Assembly: GCF_004104015.1 (NCBI RefSeq)
Contig: NZ_RYFV01000002.1
Location: 62,001-126,000 of the forward strand
Direction: 5' to 3'
Length of the DNA: 64,000 nt
Source: Actinomyces oricola
GTDB lineage: Bacteria; Actinomycetota; Actinomycetes; Actinomycetales; Actinomycetaceae
Position 1 is the first letter of the stretch. Every line of letters starts with the position of its first letter. Shown in pieces: positions 25,468 through 33,309 of this stretch. A model generated the notes under the pieces. It was not told the origin of the DNA. It searched no databases and saw only the letters and a program-made list of their open reading frames with translations. The translations under genes were made by a program, and so were the position numbers.

Positions 25468-26406
25468 ATGACAATGACGTCGAGAGCTGTCAACACCAAG
25501 AACCCGAAGTACTCAAAGCTCACCATTGGGGTCTGTCCCGATCAGTGGGGCGTGTGGTTCCCTGATGACCCCAAGCAGATGGACCCCCGCCAGGCCTGGC
25601 AGGAGATGGCCGAGGCCGGCTTCGAGATCATTGAGACCGGACCCTTCGGCTACTTCCCGACCGACCCCAAGGAACTCCAGAAGTGGTGCGACGAATACGG
25701 CATGCGAGTCGTGGCCGGCACCGGCTGGGGCATCTTGCACAAGCAGGAGGCCTGGGAGACCACCCTTTCGACCTTCCGCGCCATTGCCGAGACCCATGCC
25801 GCCGTTGGGGCGGAGTACATTGTCCACCTGCCGCCGCTCTACCGCGATGACAAGACCTGGGAGTGGACTGATGACCGGGTCCTGAGCGACGACGCCTGGA
25901 AGCTCTACGTGGAGCACGCCAACGCCCTGGGGCAGATGCTCCTCGACGAGTACGGCCTGAAGATGGTCCTCCATCCCCACGGGGACTCCCATATTGAGAC
26001 CCCCGAGGAGATCGCCCGCATCTTCGAGGCCACCGATCCCGCCTACGTCAACCTCTGCCTGGATTCCGGTCACGTGGTCTACGGCGGTGGCGACCCCGTC
26101 GAACTGTGCAAGCAGTACCCCGAGCGCATTACCTATGTCCACATTAAGGCCTTTGATGAGGACATTACCCGCGAGGCCCACGAGAAGGACTGGCCCTTCG
26201 GCGAGGCCGTCACCAAGGGCGCCTCGGTCTGCCCGCCGGCGGGCCTGCCCGAGATGCACGCCTTCGTCGACGCCCTGGCCGAGCTCGACAAGCCCATTTA
26301 CTGCATCTGCGAGCAGGACTGCTATCCCTGCGACCCCAGCTTCCCCAAGCAGAACGCCATCAATATGCGCACCTACCTGGCCGAGTGCGGCCTGGGACTG
26401 GCTTGA
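25468..26406 (+). CDS. IolE/inosose isomerase-like TIM barrel
   Basis: A 312-residue xylose-isomerase-like TIM barrel. Visible are LTIGVCPDQWGVWFPDD, EIIETGPFGYFP, KMVLHPHGDSHIETPEE, VNLCLDSGHVVYGGGDP and ITYVHIKAFDED with metal-ligand positions, and CEQDCYP. The fold and the WGVWFP motif recall inosose dehydratases and 2-keto-myo-inositol isomerases. GGAGAG lies just upstream of the ATG chosen at 25468; the open frame from 25381 starts inside the promoter. It is followed by a Gfo/Idh dehydrogenase after 49 bases. Because a classical IolE already exists at 13292-14218, this protein may isomerise another inosose (for example from D-chiro- or scyllo-inositol). Confidence 0.83.
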   Translation: MTMTSRAVNTKNPKYSKLTIGVCPDQWGVWFPDDPKQMDPRQAWQEMAEAGFEIIETGPFGYFPTDPKELQKWCDEYGMRVVAGTGWGILHKQEAWETTLSTFRAIAETHAAVGAEYIVHLPPLYRDDKTWEWTDDRVLSDDAWKLYVEHANALGQMLLDEYGLKMVLHPHGDSHIETPEEIARIFEATDPAYVNLCLDSGHVVYGGGDPVELCKQYPERITYVHIKAFDEDITREAHEKDWPFGEAVTKGASVCPPAGLPEMHAFVDALAELDKPIYCICEQDCYPCDPSFPKQNAINMRTYLAECGLGLA

Positions 26407-26455
26407 GATCTCCAGCCCCGACCCCAACCAACCCGCTCAAGGAAGAGGAAACACC

Positions 26456-27463
26456 ATGACCATCCGCATTGGACTCATTGGCGCAGGCGGCATGGGCCGC
26501 GCCCACGTCGAGCGCATTGAGAAGGAGCTGGCCGGCGGCAAGATCGTCGCCGTCGCCGACATCAACCTTCAGGGCGCCAAGGCCGTCGCCGAGCCCTTGG
26601 GGGCCACGGCCTACGCCAGCGGCCCCGAACTCATTGCCGACCCCGAGGTCGACGCCGTCTTGATCGCCACCTTCGGCAAGGTCCACGCCCCCGACGTCAT
26701 TGCCGCCGTCCAGGCCGGCAAGTACGTCCTGTGCGAGAAGCCCCTGGCCACGACGCCCGAGGACTGCATCGCCATTATGGATGCCGAGCAGAAGGCGGGG
26801 AAACAGCTGGTCACCGTCGGCTTCATGCGCCGTTTCGACACCGGCTACCAGGAGATGCGCGCTGTGCGCGAGGGCGGCGAACTGGGCCACGCCACCCTGG
26901 TTCACTGCCGTCACCGCAACCCCTCGGTGCCGGAGAACTACACCACCCGCAATATGATCGACGACACTGCGATCCATGAGATCGACATCTGCCGTTACCT
27001 GCTGGATGAGGAGATCGTTTCAGTGCGCGTGGACGTCCCGCGCGCCACTACCCGCCGCTTCGAGCACCTCCAGGACCCGCTGGTTCTGGTGGCCAAGACG
27101 ACTTCCGGCGTCCTCATTGACGATGAGATCAATGTCAATATCCAGTTCGGCTACTCCATTGAGTGCGAACTGGTCATGGAGGCGGGCACTGTTCGCCTGG
27201 GGGACCAGGAGAAGACCGTCACCCGCGACGGGGCGGGCAACCGCAATGCGATCTGCCGCAGCCACATTGACCGCTTCCATGCCGCTTTCAACGCCGAGGT
27301 CCAGCAGTGGATCCGCGCGGTTGAGCGCGATGAGCACACCGGTTCCACCGCCTGGGATGGCTACGCCGCCACCTGCGTGGTGGACGCCGGCCTGGAGTCC
27401 CTGGAGAGTGGCGGCCGCGAGGTGGCCGTCTCCATGATCGCCAAGCCCTCCTTCTACGCCTGA
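26456..27463 (+). CDS. Inositol 2-dehydrogenase-type oxidoreductase (second IolG)
   Basis: A 335-residue Gfo/Idh/MocA enzyme with Rossmann motif IRIGLIGAGGMGRAHVERI, lysine motif GKYVLCEKPLATT, VGFMRRFDTGYQEM and TAIHEIDICRYLL with the catalytic-type His and Asp. It is closely related to inositol 2-dehydrogenases of actinobacteria. The ATG has a GGAAGAGGA site upstream. It is cotranscribed with the isomerase before it. Presence of three family members in this region suggests oxidation of several inositol stereoisomers. The stop is followed by a hairpin at 27484-27517. Confidence 0.9.
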   Translation: MTIRIGLIGAGGMGRAHVERIEKELAGGKIVAVADINLQGAKAVAEPLGATAYASGPELIADPEVDAVLIATFGKVHAPDVIAAVQAGKYVLCEKPLATTPEDCIAIMDAEQKAGKQLVTVGFMRRFDTGYQEMRAVREGGELGHATLVHCRHRNPSVPENYTTRNMIDDTAIHEIDICRYLLDEEIVSVRVDVPRATTRRFEHLQDPLVLVAKTTSGVLIDDEINVNIQFGYSIECELVMEAGTVRLGDQEKTVTRDGAGNRNAICRSHIDRFHAAFNAEVQQWIRAVERDEHTGSTAWDGYAATCVVDAGLESLESGGREVAVSMIAKPSFYA

Positions 27464-27483
27464 GAGCGCGGGCGACGCCGAGT

Positions 27484-27517
27484 CCGGTGACCCGCCCGCT
27501 CTCAGGGCGGGCACCGG
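27484..27517 (+). terminator. Hairpin after the second inositol dehydrogenase
   Basis: Stem of about 12 bp with one small bulge (27484-27497 with 27505-27517), 7-base loop, 21 bases after the stop. Confidence 0.55.
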
Positions 27518-27580
27518 GCCGGCGCGCCGCGAGCCGAGATCATTGTCCAGGATCTGGCGAGCCACTTCCCAAATCTGATT

Positions 27581-27590
27581 TGTCATGACA
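27581..27590 (+). promoter_or_regulatory. IolR-type operator in front of iolH
   Basis: TGTCATGACA, a perfect 10-bp palindrome and full match to the operator consensus, 51 bases upstream of the iolH-like start. The -10/-35 are not clear. Confidence 0.68.
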
Positions 27591-27640
27591 TTATGAGTTC
27601 GACGATGACGACGATGTCGTCGACGGCGAGAGGAGCCCTC

Positions 27641-28510
27641 ATGGTCGATATCGCGCTCGACCCCAACATGTATTACCGGACCATGTCCACCCCCGCCACG
27701 CTCTACAAGGCCGCCGAGCTCGGCTACCGCTTTGTCGAGCTGTCCCCGAACGCGGACTTCCACTTCTGGCACCACCGCCCGGCCGCCGACGACGCCTTCG
27801 TCGCCGAGCTCAACAAGGCCCAGAAGGAGACCGGCGTCACCGTGCGCACCCTCAACCCGGTCTTCAACTGGTCGGCCATTGACGAGCGGGAGCGCGCCGC
27901 CCAGGTGTCCAACTGGCGTCGTCTTCTCGAACTCGCCGACGCCATTGGCGTGCGTGAGATCACCTCGGAGTTCTCCGGGGACCGCAACCGCGCCCGCGAG
28001 TCCGAGCAGCAATGGTTCCGCTCCGTCGAGGAACTCATCCCCGACTTCGAGCGTTATGGGATCCGCCTCAATATGGAGGCTCACCCCTATGATTTCATCG
28101 AACTCCACGATGATGCGCTGCGCCTGGTGCGCGCCGTCAACAAGGAGTGGATGGGATACGAGTTCTGCTGCCCCCACGCCTTCCATCTTTCCGACGGCGC
28201 CGGAGATGTTGGGCGCATGATTCGCACTGCAGCGGCTGCCGGCAAGCTCCGGGAGGTCCATGTTGCCGACGGATTCAATCACCGGGCCAACGACGGCAAC
28301 CGTTACATTATTAACCCCCCGGGGGCCGACGTTACCGTCCATCAGCACAACGAAATTGGTCATGGCGAGGTCCCTTGGGACGAGGTCTTCGCGACCTTGC
28401 GAGAGGTGGGCTTCGACGGCGTCGTTTCGGTCTGCGTCTTCGGCTGGCACGAACACGCCGATGACATCCACAAACGAATGCTCCAGCGCCTGAGCGCCGA
28501 GCTCGGCTGA
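27641..28510 (+). CDS. iolH: IolH-like sugar phosphate isomerase/epimerase
   Basis: A 289-residue TIM-barrel protein starting VDIALDPNMYYRTMSTPATLYKAAELGYRFVELSPNADFHFWHHRP, the form seen in actinobacterial IolH proteins. Metal-ligand-type residues occur in NMEAHPYDF, CCPHAFHLSDG, REVHVADGFNHR and the terminal VFGWHEHADD. The ATG at 27641 is led by GAGAGGAG; the open frame from 27593 has a threonine/serine-rich leader that overlaps the promoter. IolH has no firmly assigned reaction; it is thought to be an inosose or keto-sugar isomerase. It is in its own transcription unit with a perfect operator and a 15-bp terminator. Confidence 0.84.
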   Translation: MVDIALDPNMYYRTMSTPATLYKAAELGYRFVELSPNADFHFWHHRPAADDAFVAELNKAQKETGVTVRTLNPVFNWSAIDERERAAQVSNWRRLLELADAIGVREITSEFSGDRNRARESEQQWFRSVEELIPDFERYGIRLNMEAHPYDFIELHDDALRLVRAVNKEWMGYEFCCPHAFHLSDGAGDVGRMIRTAAAAGKLREVHVADGFNHRANDGNRYIINPPGADVTVHQHNEIGHGEVPWDEVFATLREVGFDGVVSVCVFGWHEHADDIHKRMLQRLSAELG

Positions 28511-28567
28511 ACCGGAGCCGCCGGCCGTGGCAAACGCCCGGTTCCCTCTCCGCGCGAGGTGAACCGG

Positions 28568-28600
28568 GGTCCCTGCTCCGCCACTGGCGGAGCAGGGACC
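28568..28600 (+). terminator. Strong terminator after iolH
   Basis: Perfect 15-bp stem (28568-28582 with 28586-28600) with a three-base loop, 57 bases after the stop. Confidence 0.82.
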
Positions 28601-28726
28601 TTAAACCCACTTCCCACCCCATGCGCGTCCTTCTCACATCTTGGCTCGTCGCCCCGCACACAATGAGGCGCCGGCCCCCAAAAAAGGACTGGTCGACGAA
28701 GACCGCCCCCCAACAAGGAGATTCCA

Positions 28727-30316
28727 ATGTCCCAACCCGCATCATCGGTGGACGACTACACGCCGGACAGAATTAAAAAACTGGCAGAGGAGACGCCGCC
28801 GTCAGGGCCTAAACGCTCACTGGGCCTCATCGCTTTCGTGGCCACTCTCGGGTCGCTGCTCTTCGGCTACGACACCGGAGTCATCTCCGGGGCCCTGCCC
28901 TATATGTATCTGCCTCACGACGCTCACGGCTTGCAGATCAACGACGTTGAGGAGGGGCTCGTCGGAGCCTTCCTCTGCCTGGGCGCCGCCATTGGTGCGG
29001 CCGTGGGCGGCAAGCTGTCCGACAAGTACGGGCGGCGGCACAACATTATCCTGCTCGCGGTCGTCTTCTTCGTCGGTGCGGTGGGCTGTGCTCTGGCGCC
29101 GAGTATCTGGATCCTCTACGTCTTCCGCATCGTCCTCGGCTTCGCGGTCGGCGGTGCCTCGGGTACGGTGCCGGTGTTCCTCGGTGAGACGGCGCCCAAG
29201 CGCATCCGTGGCACCCTGGTGGCGGTGGACCAGATGATGATCGTCTTCGGTCAGTTCCTCGCCTTCTCCATGAACGCCGTCATTGCCCAGAGCCAGGGCG
29301 GCCCGCACTTCACGACCACCGACGGCCAGAGCGTCGACTGGTCGGACTCGGTGGCCACGCAGTTCGCCAACGGCATGTTCTCCATCGCCGACGGCAATGG
29401 CGCCACGTGGCGTTACATGCTCATTCTCGCATCGCTGCCCGCCATTGCCCTGTGGATCGGTATCCGTCTCATGCCGGAGTCCTCGCGGTGGTACGTGGCC
29501 AACCAGCGGATCCCCGAGGCCATCGGCTCGCTCAAGCGCGTGCGCAATGAGGAAAAGGACGGCCCCGTCGCCGACGAGATCGACGAGATGCTCGAGATCC
29601 AGCGCAAGGAGGCCAACCAGGAGAAATGGGGGCTCGCCCAGATCCTGGGAGTGAGGTGGACGAGGCGACTGCTCGGCATCGGCATTGTCCTGGGCCTGGC
29701 CGACCAGCTCACGGGCATTAACACGGCGATGTACTACACGCCCAAGGTGCTTTCGGCGGCCGGTCTGCCCATGAGCGATGCCATCTCCCTCAATGTGGTC
29801 TCCGGTGCCATTTCCTTCATCGGGTCGGCCGTGGGCCTGTATCTTGTGACTCGCTTCGCGCGTCGCCATGTGGGCATCTACCAGGAAACGAGTATTGTCA
29901 TCTCGCTCGGCGTCCTGGCGGCCGTCTTCTTCTTCCTCATTGAGCCCTACCAGAACGCCGAGGGCGACATTATCGGTGCGCCGTCCTTCGCCCCCTACTT
30001 CGTCCTGCTCATTGTCAGCCTCTTCGTGTTCGCCAAGCAGTCCGGAACGGTGACCTGGGTGCTCATTGCGGAGATCTTCCCCTCCAAGATTCGCGGTACC
30101 GCCATGGGGCTGGCCGTGGGAACGCTGTGGATCGCCAATGGCCTGGTGGCCTGGCTCTTCCCCATTATGATGAAGCGGATCGGGGGTGCGGGAACCTACC
30201 TCATCTTCGCCCTCATCAACGTCGGATCGCTGCTGTTCTACCTCAAGGTCGTTCCGGAGACGAAGTACCACTCCCTGGAGGAGCTGGAGGACCGCTTTGA
30301 GAAGGAGTACAGCTAA
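28727..30316 (+). CDS. iolT: MFS inositol:H+ symporter (IolT type)
   Basis: A 529-residue sugar-porter-family transporter with twelve helices: GYDTGVISGALPYM, GGKLSDKYGRRHNI, RIVLGFAVGGASGTVPVFLGE, RGTLVAVDQ, PESSRWYV, DQLTGINTAMYYTPKV and the terminal PETKYHSLEELED. It is colinear with the transporter at 11405-13033 and shares its N- and C-terminal sequence style, so the two are paralogues. AAGGAG precedes the ATG. Myo-inositol is the likely substrate from location and family; this is inference. There is no clear IolR-type site in the 216-base gap upstream, which mostly holds the iolH terminator. Confidence 0.9.
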   Translation: MSQPASSVDDYTPDRIKKLAEETPPSGPKRSLGLIAFVATLGSLLFGYDTGVISGALPYMYLPHDAHGLQINDVEEGLVGAFLCLGAAIGAAVGGKLSDKYGRRHNIILLAVVFFVGAVGCALAPSIWILYVFRIVLGFAVGGASGTVPVFLGETAPKRIRGTLVAVDQMMIVFGQFLAFSMNAVIAQSQGGPHFTTTDGQSVDWSDSVATQFANGMFSIADGNGATWRYMLILASLPAIALWIGIRLMPESSRWYVANQRIPEAIGSLKRVRNEEKDGPVADEIDEMLEIQRKEANQEKWGLAQILGVRWTRRLLGIGIVLGLADQLTGINTAMYYTPKVLSAAGLPMSDAISLNVVSGAISFIGSAVGLYLVTRFARRHVGIYQETSIVISLGVLAAVFFFLIEPYQNAEGDIIGAPSFAPYFVLLIVSLFVFAKQSGTVTWVLIAEIFPSKIRGTAMGLAVGTLWIANGLVAWLFPIMMKRIGGAGTYLIFALINVGSLLFYLKVVPETKYHSLEELEDRFEKEYS

Positions 30317-30400
30317 GCGCTCCCGGGTTCCCGTCTAAGGGGTCTGAGGCCGGCGCGTCGCGCTGGCGCAATGCCCCTGGGCCCCAGGAACTCACTGCCA

Positions 30401-30456
30401 AGGCCGACCCCGCTGTTCCCCGTGCCGCAGCGCGCCGGGAACAGCGGGGTCGGCCT
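30401..30456 (+). terminator. Large hairpin terminator after iolT
   Basis: Perfect 20-bp stem (30401-30420 with 30437-30456) with a 16-base loop, 85 bases after the iolT stop. Confidence 0.8.
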
Positions 30457-30518
30457 CCAGGAGTTCCGCCTGCTGCGGTGTGCGATTGCTGCGGCAGGCG
30501 GAAACCGCCATCAATCGC

Positions 30519-30547
30519 TTTATATGTCAAGACAAACGGTGTAATGT
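30519..30547 (+). promoter_or_regulatory. Promoter and IolR-type operator of the alcohol dehydrogenase
   Basis: TTTATA (30519-30524) and TAATGT (30542-30547) are 17 bases apart. Operator TGTCAAGACA (30525-30534; TGTCTTGACA on the other strand, identical to the site at 25377) fills the start of the spacer. Confidence 0.68.
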
Positions 30548-30612
30548 GAGTGGTGGCCCAATGGGTCGCAGCGCTCCGCCGGCCCTCCCCAAATACTGAG
30601 AGGCAAGTGACC

Positions 30613-31758
30613 ATGACAAGCAACGAGGCAGTCCAGGTCCCCGACACCATGCGTGCCGCCGTCCTGCGCGACCCGGAGCAGGGGCTCCAAATGGAGACCC
30701 TGCGCACCCCTCACCCCAAGAGCGGCGAAGTCCTCATAAAGGTCGTCGCCTGCGGCCTATGCCACTCCGACCTGCACGTCATAGGCGGCGCCATTGCCTT
30801 CCCCCTGCCGGCCGTCCTCGGGCACGAGGTCTCCGGGGTCATTGTCGAGCTCGGCCCGGGCAACGAGCACACCGGCCTGGAGGTGGGGCAGAAGGTCGCC
30901 GGTGGTTTCCTCATGCCCTGCGGGCAGTGCGAAGCCTGCGCCGCGGGCCGCGACGAGTTGTGCGGCCCCTTCTTCGAGCTCAACCGCCTCAAGGGGGTGC
31001 TCTACGACGGCACCACCCGCCTGGCCACCCTCGATGGCGAGAGCGTGGCCATGTATTCCATGGGCGGCCTGGCCGAGTACGCCGTCGTCCCCTCCACCTC
31101 CGTGGCCCCCGTCCCGGACACCATTGACCTGGTCCCCTCCGCCATTCTGGGCTGCGCCGCTCTGACCGGCTACGGCGCAGTGCGCCGCGGAGCCGACCTG
31201 CGCTTCGGGGAGACCGTGGCCGTGGTGGCCACCGGCGGCGTGGGAACCAATATTGTCCAGATCGCCCGCGCCTTCGGCGCCAGCCAGGTCATCGCCATTG
31301 ACGTTTCGGATGAGAAACTGGCCCCCATGTTCGACTACGGCGCCACCGCCGTGGTCAACTCGGTCACCCACAACGCCCGCGAGGAGGTCTTCCGACTCAC
31401 CGGCGGCAAGGGCGTGGACGTGGCCTTCGAGGCCCTGGGCATTCCCGCCACCTGGACCACGGCGCTGGACGTCCTGGCCGACGGCGGCCGCATGGTCCCG
31501 ATCGGACTGGGGGCCGGCGTGCAGACCGCCGGGGTTGAGATCAACCGCACCGTGCGCCGCTCCCAGTCGATTCTGGGCTCCTACGGCGCCCGTACCCGCC
31601 AGGATCTGCCCGCTGTTGTCGATCTGGCGGCCCGGGGCATTATTAACTACAAGGATGTCGTCTCGCGCCGCCTCCCCCTCCAGGACGCCGGCAAGGGCTA
31701 TGAGGCCCTGAGGAACCGCGAAATCCAAGGGCGCGCGGTGGTCGACATGTCCCTGTGA
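30613..31758 (+). CDS. Zinc-dependent alcohol dehydrogenase
   Basis: A 381-residue medium-chain dehydrogenase. Catalytic zinc ligands are in CGLCHSD (Cys47) and GHEVSG (His71, Glu72); the structural zinc lobe PCGQCEACAAGRDELCG has four cysteines; the NAD site is VAVVATGGVGTNIVQIA. The ATG at 30613 or the GTG two codons earlier could start, both near GAGAGG. Because an IolR-type operator sits in its promoter, it belongs to the inositol regulon although no alcohol dehydrogenase is required by the standard pathway. It may oxidise an inositol-related or sugar alcohol, or act as aldehyde reductase for malonic semialdehyde overflow; the substrate is unknown. Confidence 0.9.
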   Translation: MTSNEAVQVPDTMRAAVLRDPEQGLQMETLRTPHPKSGEVLIKVVACGLCHSDLHVIGGAIAFPLPAVLGHEVSGVIVELGPGNEHTGLEVGQKVAGGFLMPCGQCEACAAGRDELCGPFFELNRLKGVLYDGTTRLATLDGESVAMYSMGGLAEYAVVPSTSVAPVPDTIDLVPSAILGCAALTGYGAVRRGADLRFGETVAVVATGGVGTNIVQIARAFGASQVIAIDVSDEKLAPMFDYGATAVVNSVTHNAREEVFRLTGGKGVDVAFEALGIPATWTTALDVLADGGRMVPIGLGAGVQTAGVEINRTVRRSQSILGSYGARTRQDLPAVVDLAARGIINYKDVVSRRLPLQDAGKGYEALRNREIQGRAVVDMSL

Positions 31759-31760
31759 CC

Positions 31761-31779
31761 GCCGGCCCGCAGGGCCGGC
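31761..31779 (+). terminator. Terminator after the alcohol dehydrogenase; gap to 32113
   Basis: Stem GCCGGCCC/GGGCCGGC (31761-31768 with 31772-31779), loop GCA, directly after the stop. The rest of the 355-base gap up to 32113 holds another GC hairpin built around ACATGT at about 31826-31850 and no reading frame that looks coded. Confidence 0.7.
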
Positions 31780-32113
31780 CTGCACGCGTGCGCGTTCGGT
31801 GCGCCGGAACTCGATCGGCGGCGCACCGGGCGCGCACATGTGCGCCCGGGAGCCGATGGCTTCACCGTTGGGACCAGGCTCGATCCGCCGGCGAGCCCAG
31901 CCGTTGTGAATCTGTCGTGAATCCAAGGGGTCACTCGCCCTGGGGTCGCCGGTTCGGCTCACTTGGCCCGGCCCGCTTGGCAGTCGGGGATGGCCGCCGC
32001 GGGATTCGCGCGACCCGGCATTGCCGGCTCAATCCTCCAGATCCGGTTGCCCTCAGACGGCGCGGAGGGGCATGATAGTTATATCGCTACTGGAAGTATC
32101 GAAAGGTGTTCTT

Positions 32114-32710
32114 GTGGACGGCGCTCTAAGCGGCCCCATGCGGGTCCTGGTCCCTGCCTCTCTGCTCGTGTCCTTCGCCGCCAACGACGGCGAGGAGCTG
32201 GCGACCATGTCCGCAACGATGGTCGACACCCTGGCCCGCCTACCCGCAGCGGTGCGCTCCCGGGCGGGGTCGCGCCTGGAGGCGCTGGCCGTCTCCCGCA
32301 GGCACGTCCAGGTGGGGGTGGCCACCATGGGGCTGCTATACGGCGCCGCCGCCCTCGACGGCGTGCGCACGGCTGGACGGGGCTGGTTCTACCAGGACGT
32401 TCAGCGGGCCTTCGGGCTGCACGCATACGGGCACATGGCCGCTTCCGCGCTGACCCGCGGCTACACCTCCGGCGTGGCCACCTCGCCGACCGTGGTGCTG
32501 CCGGTGTGGTGGTGGGCGCGCTCGCGGCTGCGGCGCGCCGGCGTACCCGACCGCTCGAACCTGCCCCGGGCGGCGCTCATCGTCGGCTCCTGGCTGGCAC
32601 TCGCTCACGCCCTGGGCGCCTGCGCCGCGGCGCATGGCGCCCGTACCGCCCCGGATGGTGCGCCCCGGGCCCGCTCAGCCGTCTCGCCGGGGGGCGGGTG
32701 GCTCCGATGA
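32114..32710 (+). CDS. HXXEE-family membrane protein (divergent)
   Basis: A 198-residue hydrophobic protein. Near the N-terminus NDGEELATM fits the position and part of the HxxEE motif that defines the HXXEE domain family (membrane proteins of unknown function), with the His replaced by Asn. Further FGLHAYGHMAASALTRGY and several hydrophobic segments with conserved-looking His residues are as in that family. The GTG at 32114 has GAAAGG seven bases upstream; an ATG at 32072 would add 14 residues but has a badly spaced site. The gene overlaps the next, also HXXEE-like gene by four bases, so the two probably form a complex or act together. Confidence 0.6.
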   Translation: MDGALSGPMRVLVPASLLVSFAANDGEELATMSATMVDTLARLPAAVRSRAGSRLEALAVSRRHVQVGVATMGLLYGAAALDGVRTAGRGWFYQDVQRAFGLHAYGHMAASALTRGYTSGVATSPTVVLPVWWWARSRLRRAGVPDRSNLPRAALIVGSWLALAHALGACAAAHGARTAPDGAPRARSAVSPGGGWLR

Positions 32711-33153
32711 GCGCTCCCGTACGCCGCGCCCTGAACCCGGACCAGGTCTGGGCGCTCACCCTGGGGCTGCTGGCGATCCACCAGGCCGAGGAAGTCGTCT
32801 ACTCGGCCCATTCCTGGCTCGAGCACGTCGGCTCAACCGGTTGGCCCCTCCTTGACGCCCACTTGCGGGGCCCGTCAGGCGGGGGCACCCCACTGGCCGA
32901 CGCGCGCGTATCCCGGCGCCTGGCCGCCGTCGGGGTGCAGGCGCTCGGCGCCGGCGCCCTGTGGGCCTGCGCACGCCGCTCCGAGCCGGCCACCCGGATA
33001 CTCGCTACCGGGGTGTGCTTGGGAAGCGCTGCGGCCTTCGTCATGCACATTGCCGTCTCGGCGCGTACCCGCTCGGCCATGCCAGGGCTGAGCACGTCCT
33101 TGCTGCCCGGACTGCCCGGAGCGGCCCTGACTCTGCGCGCCATCTGGGCGTAA
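32707..33153 (+). CDS. HXXEE-family membrane protein
   Basis: A 148-residue protein with the motif HQAEE (residues about 25-29) inside the first membrane segment, the signature of the HXXEE domain family, and three further hydrophobic segments including AFVMHIAVSART with a second histidine. The family is bacterial, integral to the membrane and without known function; the conserved His/Glu residues suggest metal or proton chemistry in the membrane. The ATG overlaps the stop of the upstream paralogue (ATGA), so translation is coupled. A strong terminator follows at 33188-33235. Confidence 0.68.
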   Translation: MSAPVRRALNPDQVWALTLGLLAIHQAEEVVYSAHSWLEHVGSTGWPLLDAHLRGPSGGGTPLADARVSRRLAAVGVQALGAGALWACARRSEPATRILATGVCLGSAAAFVMHIAVSARTRSAMPGLSTSLLPGLPGAALTLRAIWA

Positions 33154-33187
33154 GCGCGGGACCATCGGAGCCCATTGCCCCTCGTGT

Positions 33188-33235
33188 GCCCCTCGTGTCG
33201 GCCCGGGGTCGGCGTCGCGAGCCGACACGAGGGGC
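33188..33235 (+). terminator. Terminator between HXXEE pair and guaA
   Basis: Perfect 15-bp stem (33188-33202 with 33221-33235) with an 18-base loop. Confidence 0.75.
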
Positions 33236-33309
33236 CGCGGCCGTCATTGCCCCTTGTCGCCTCGGGGCCGCTTCCCCGGGGCCGGCTGGCCGCTCAGTAT
33301 GCTGGGTGC

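Noticed and set aside
31826-31850. GC-rich hairpin around ACATGT after the alcohol dehydrogenase
   Set aside because: Arms are interrupted and no gene start or promoter is near; more likely part of terminator-like intergenic sequence than an operator.
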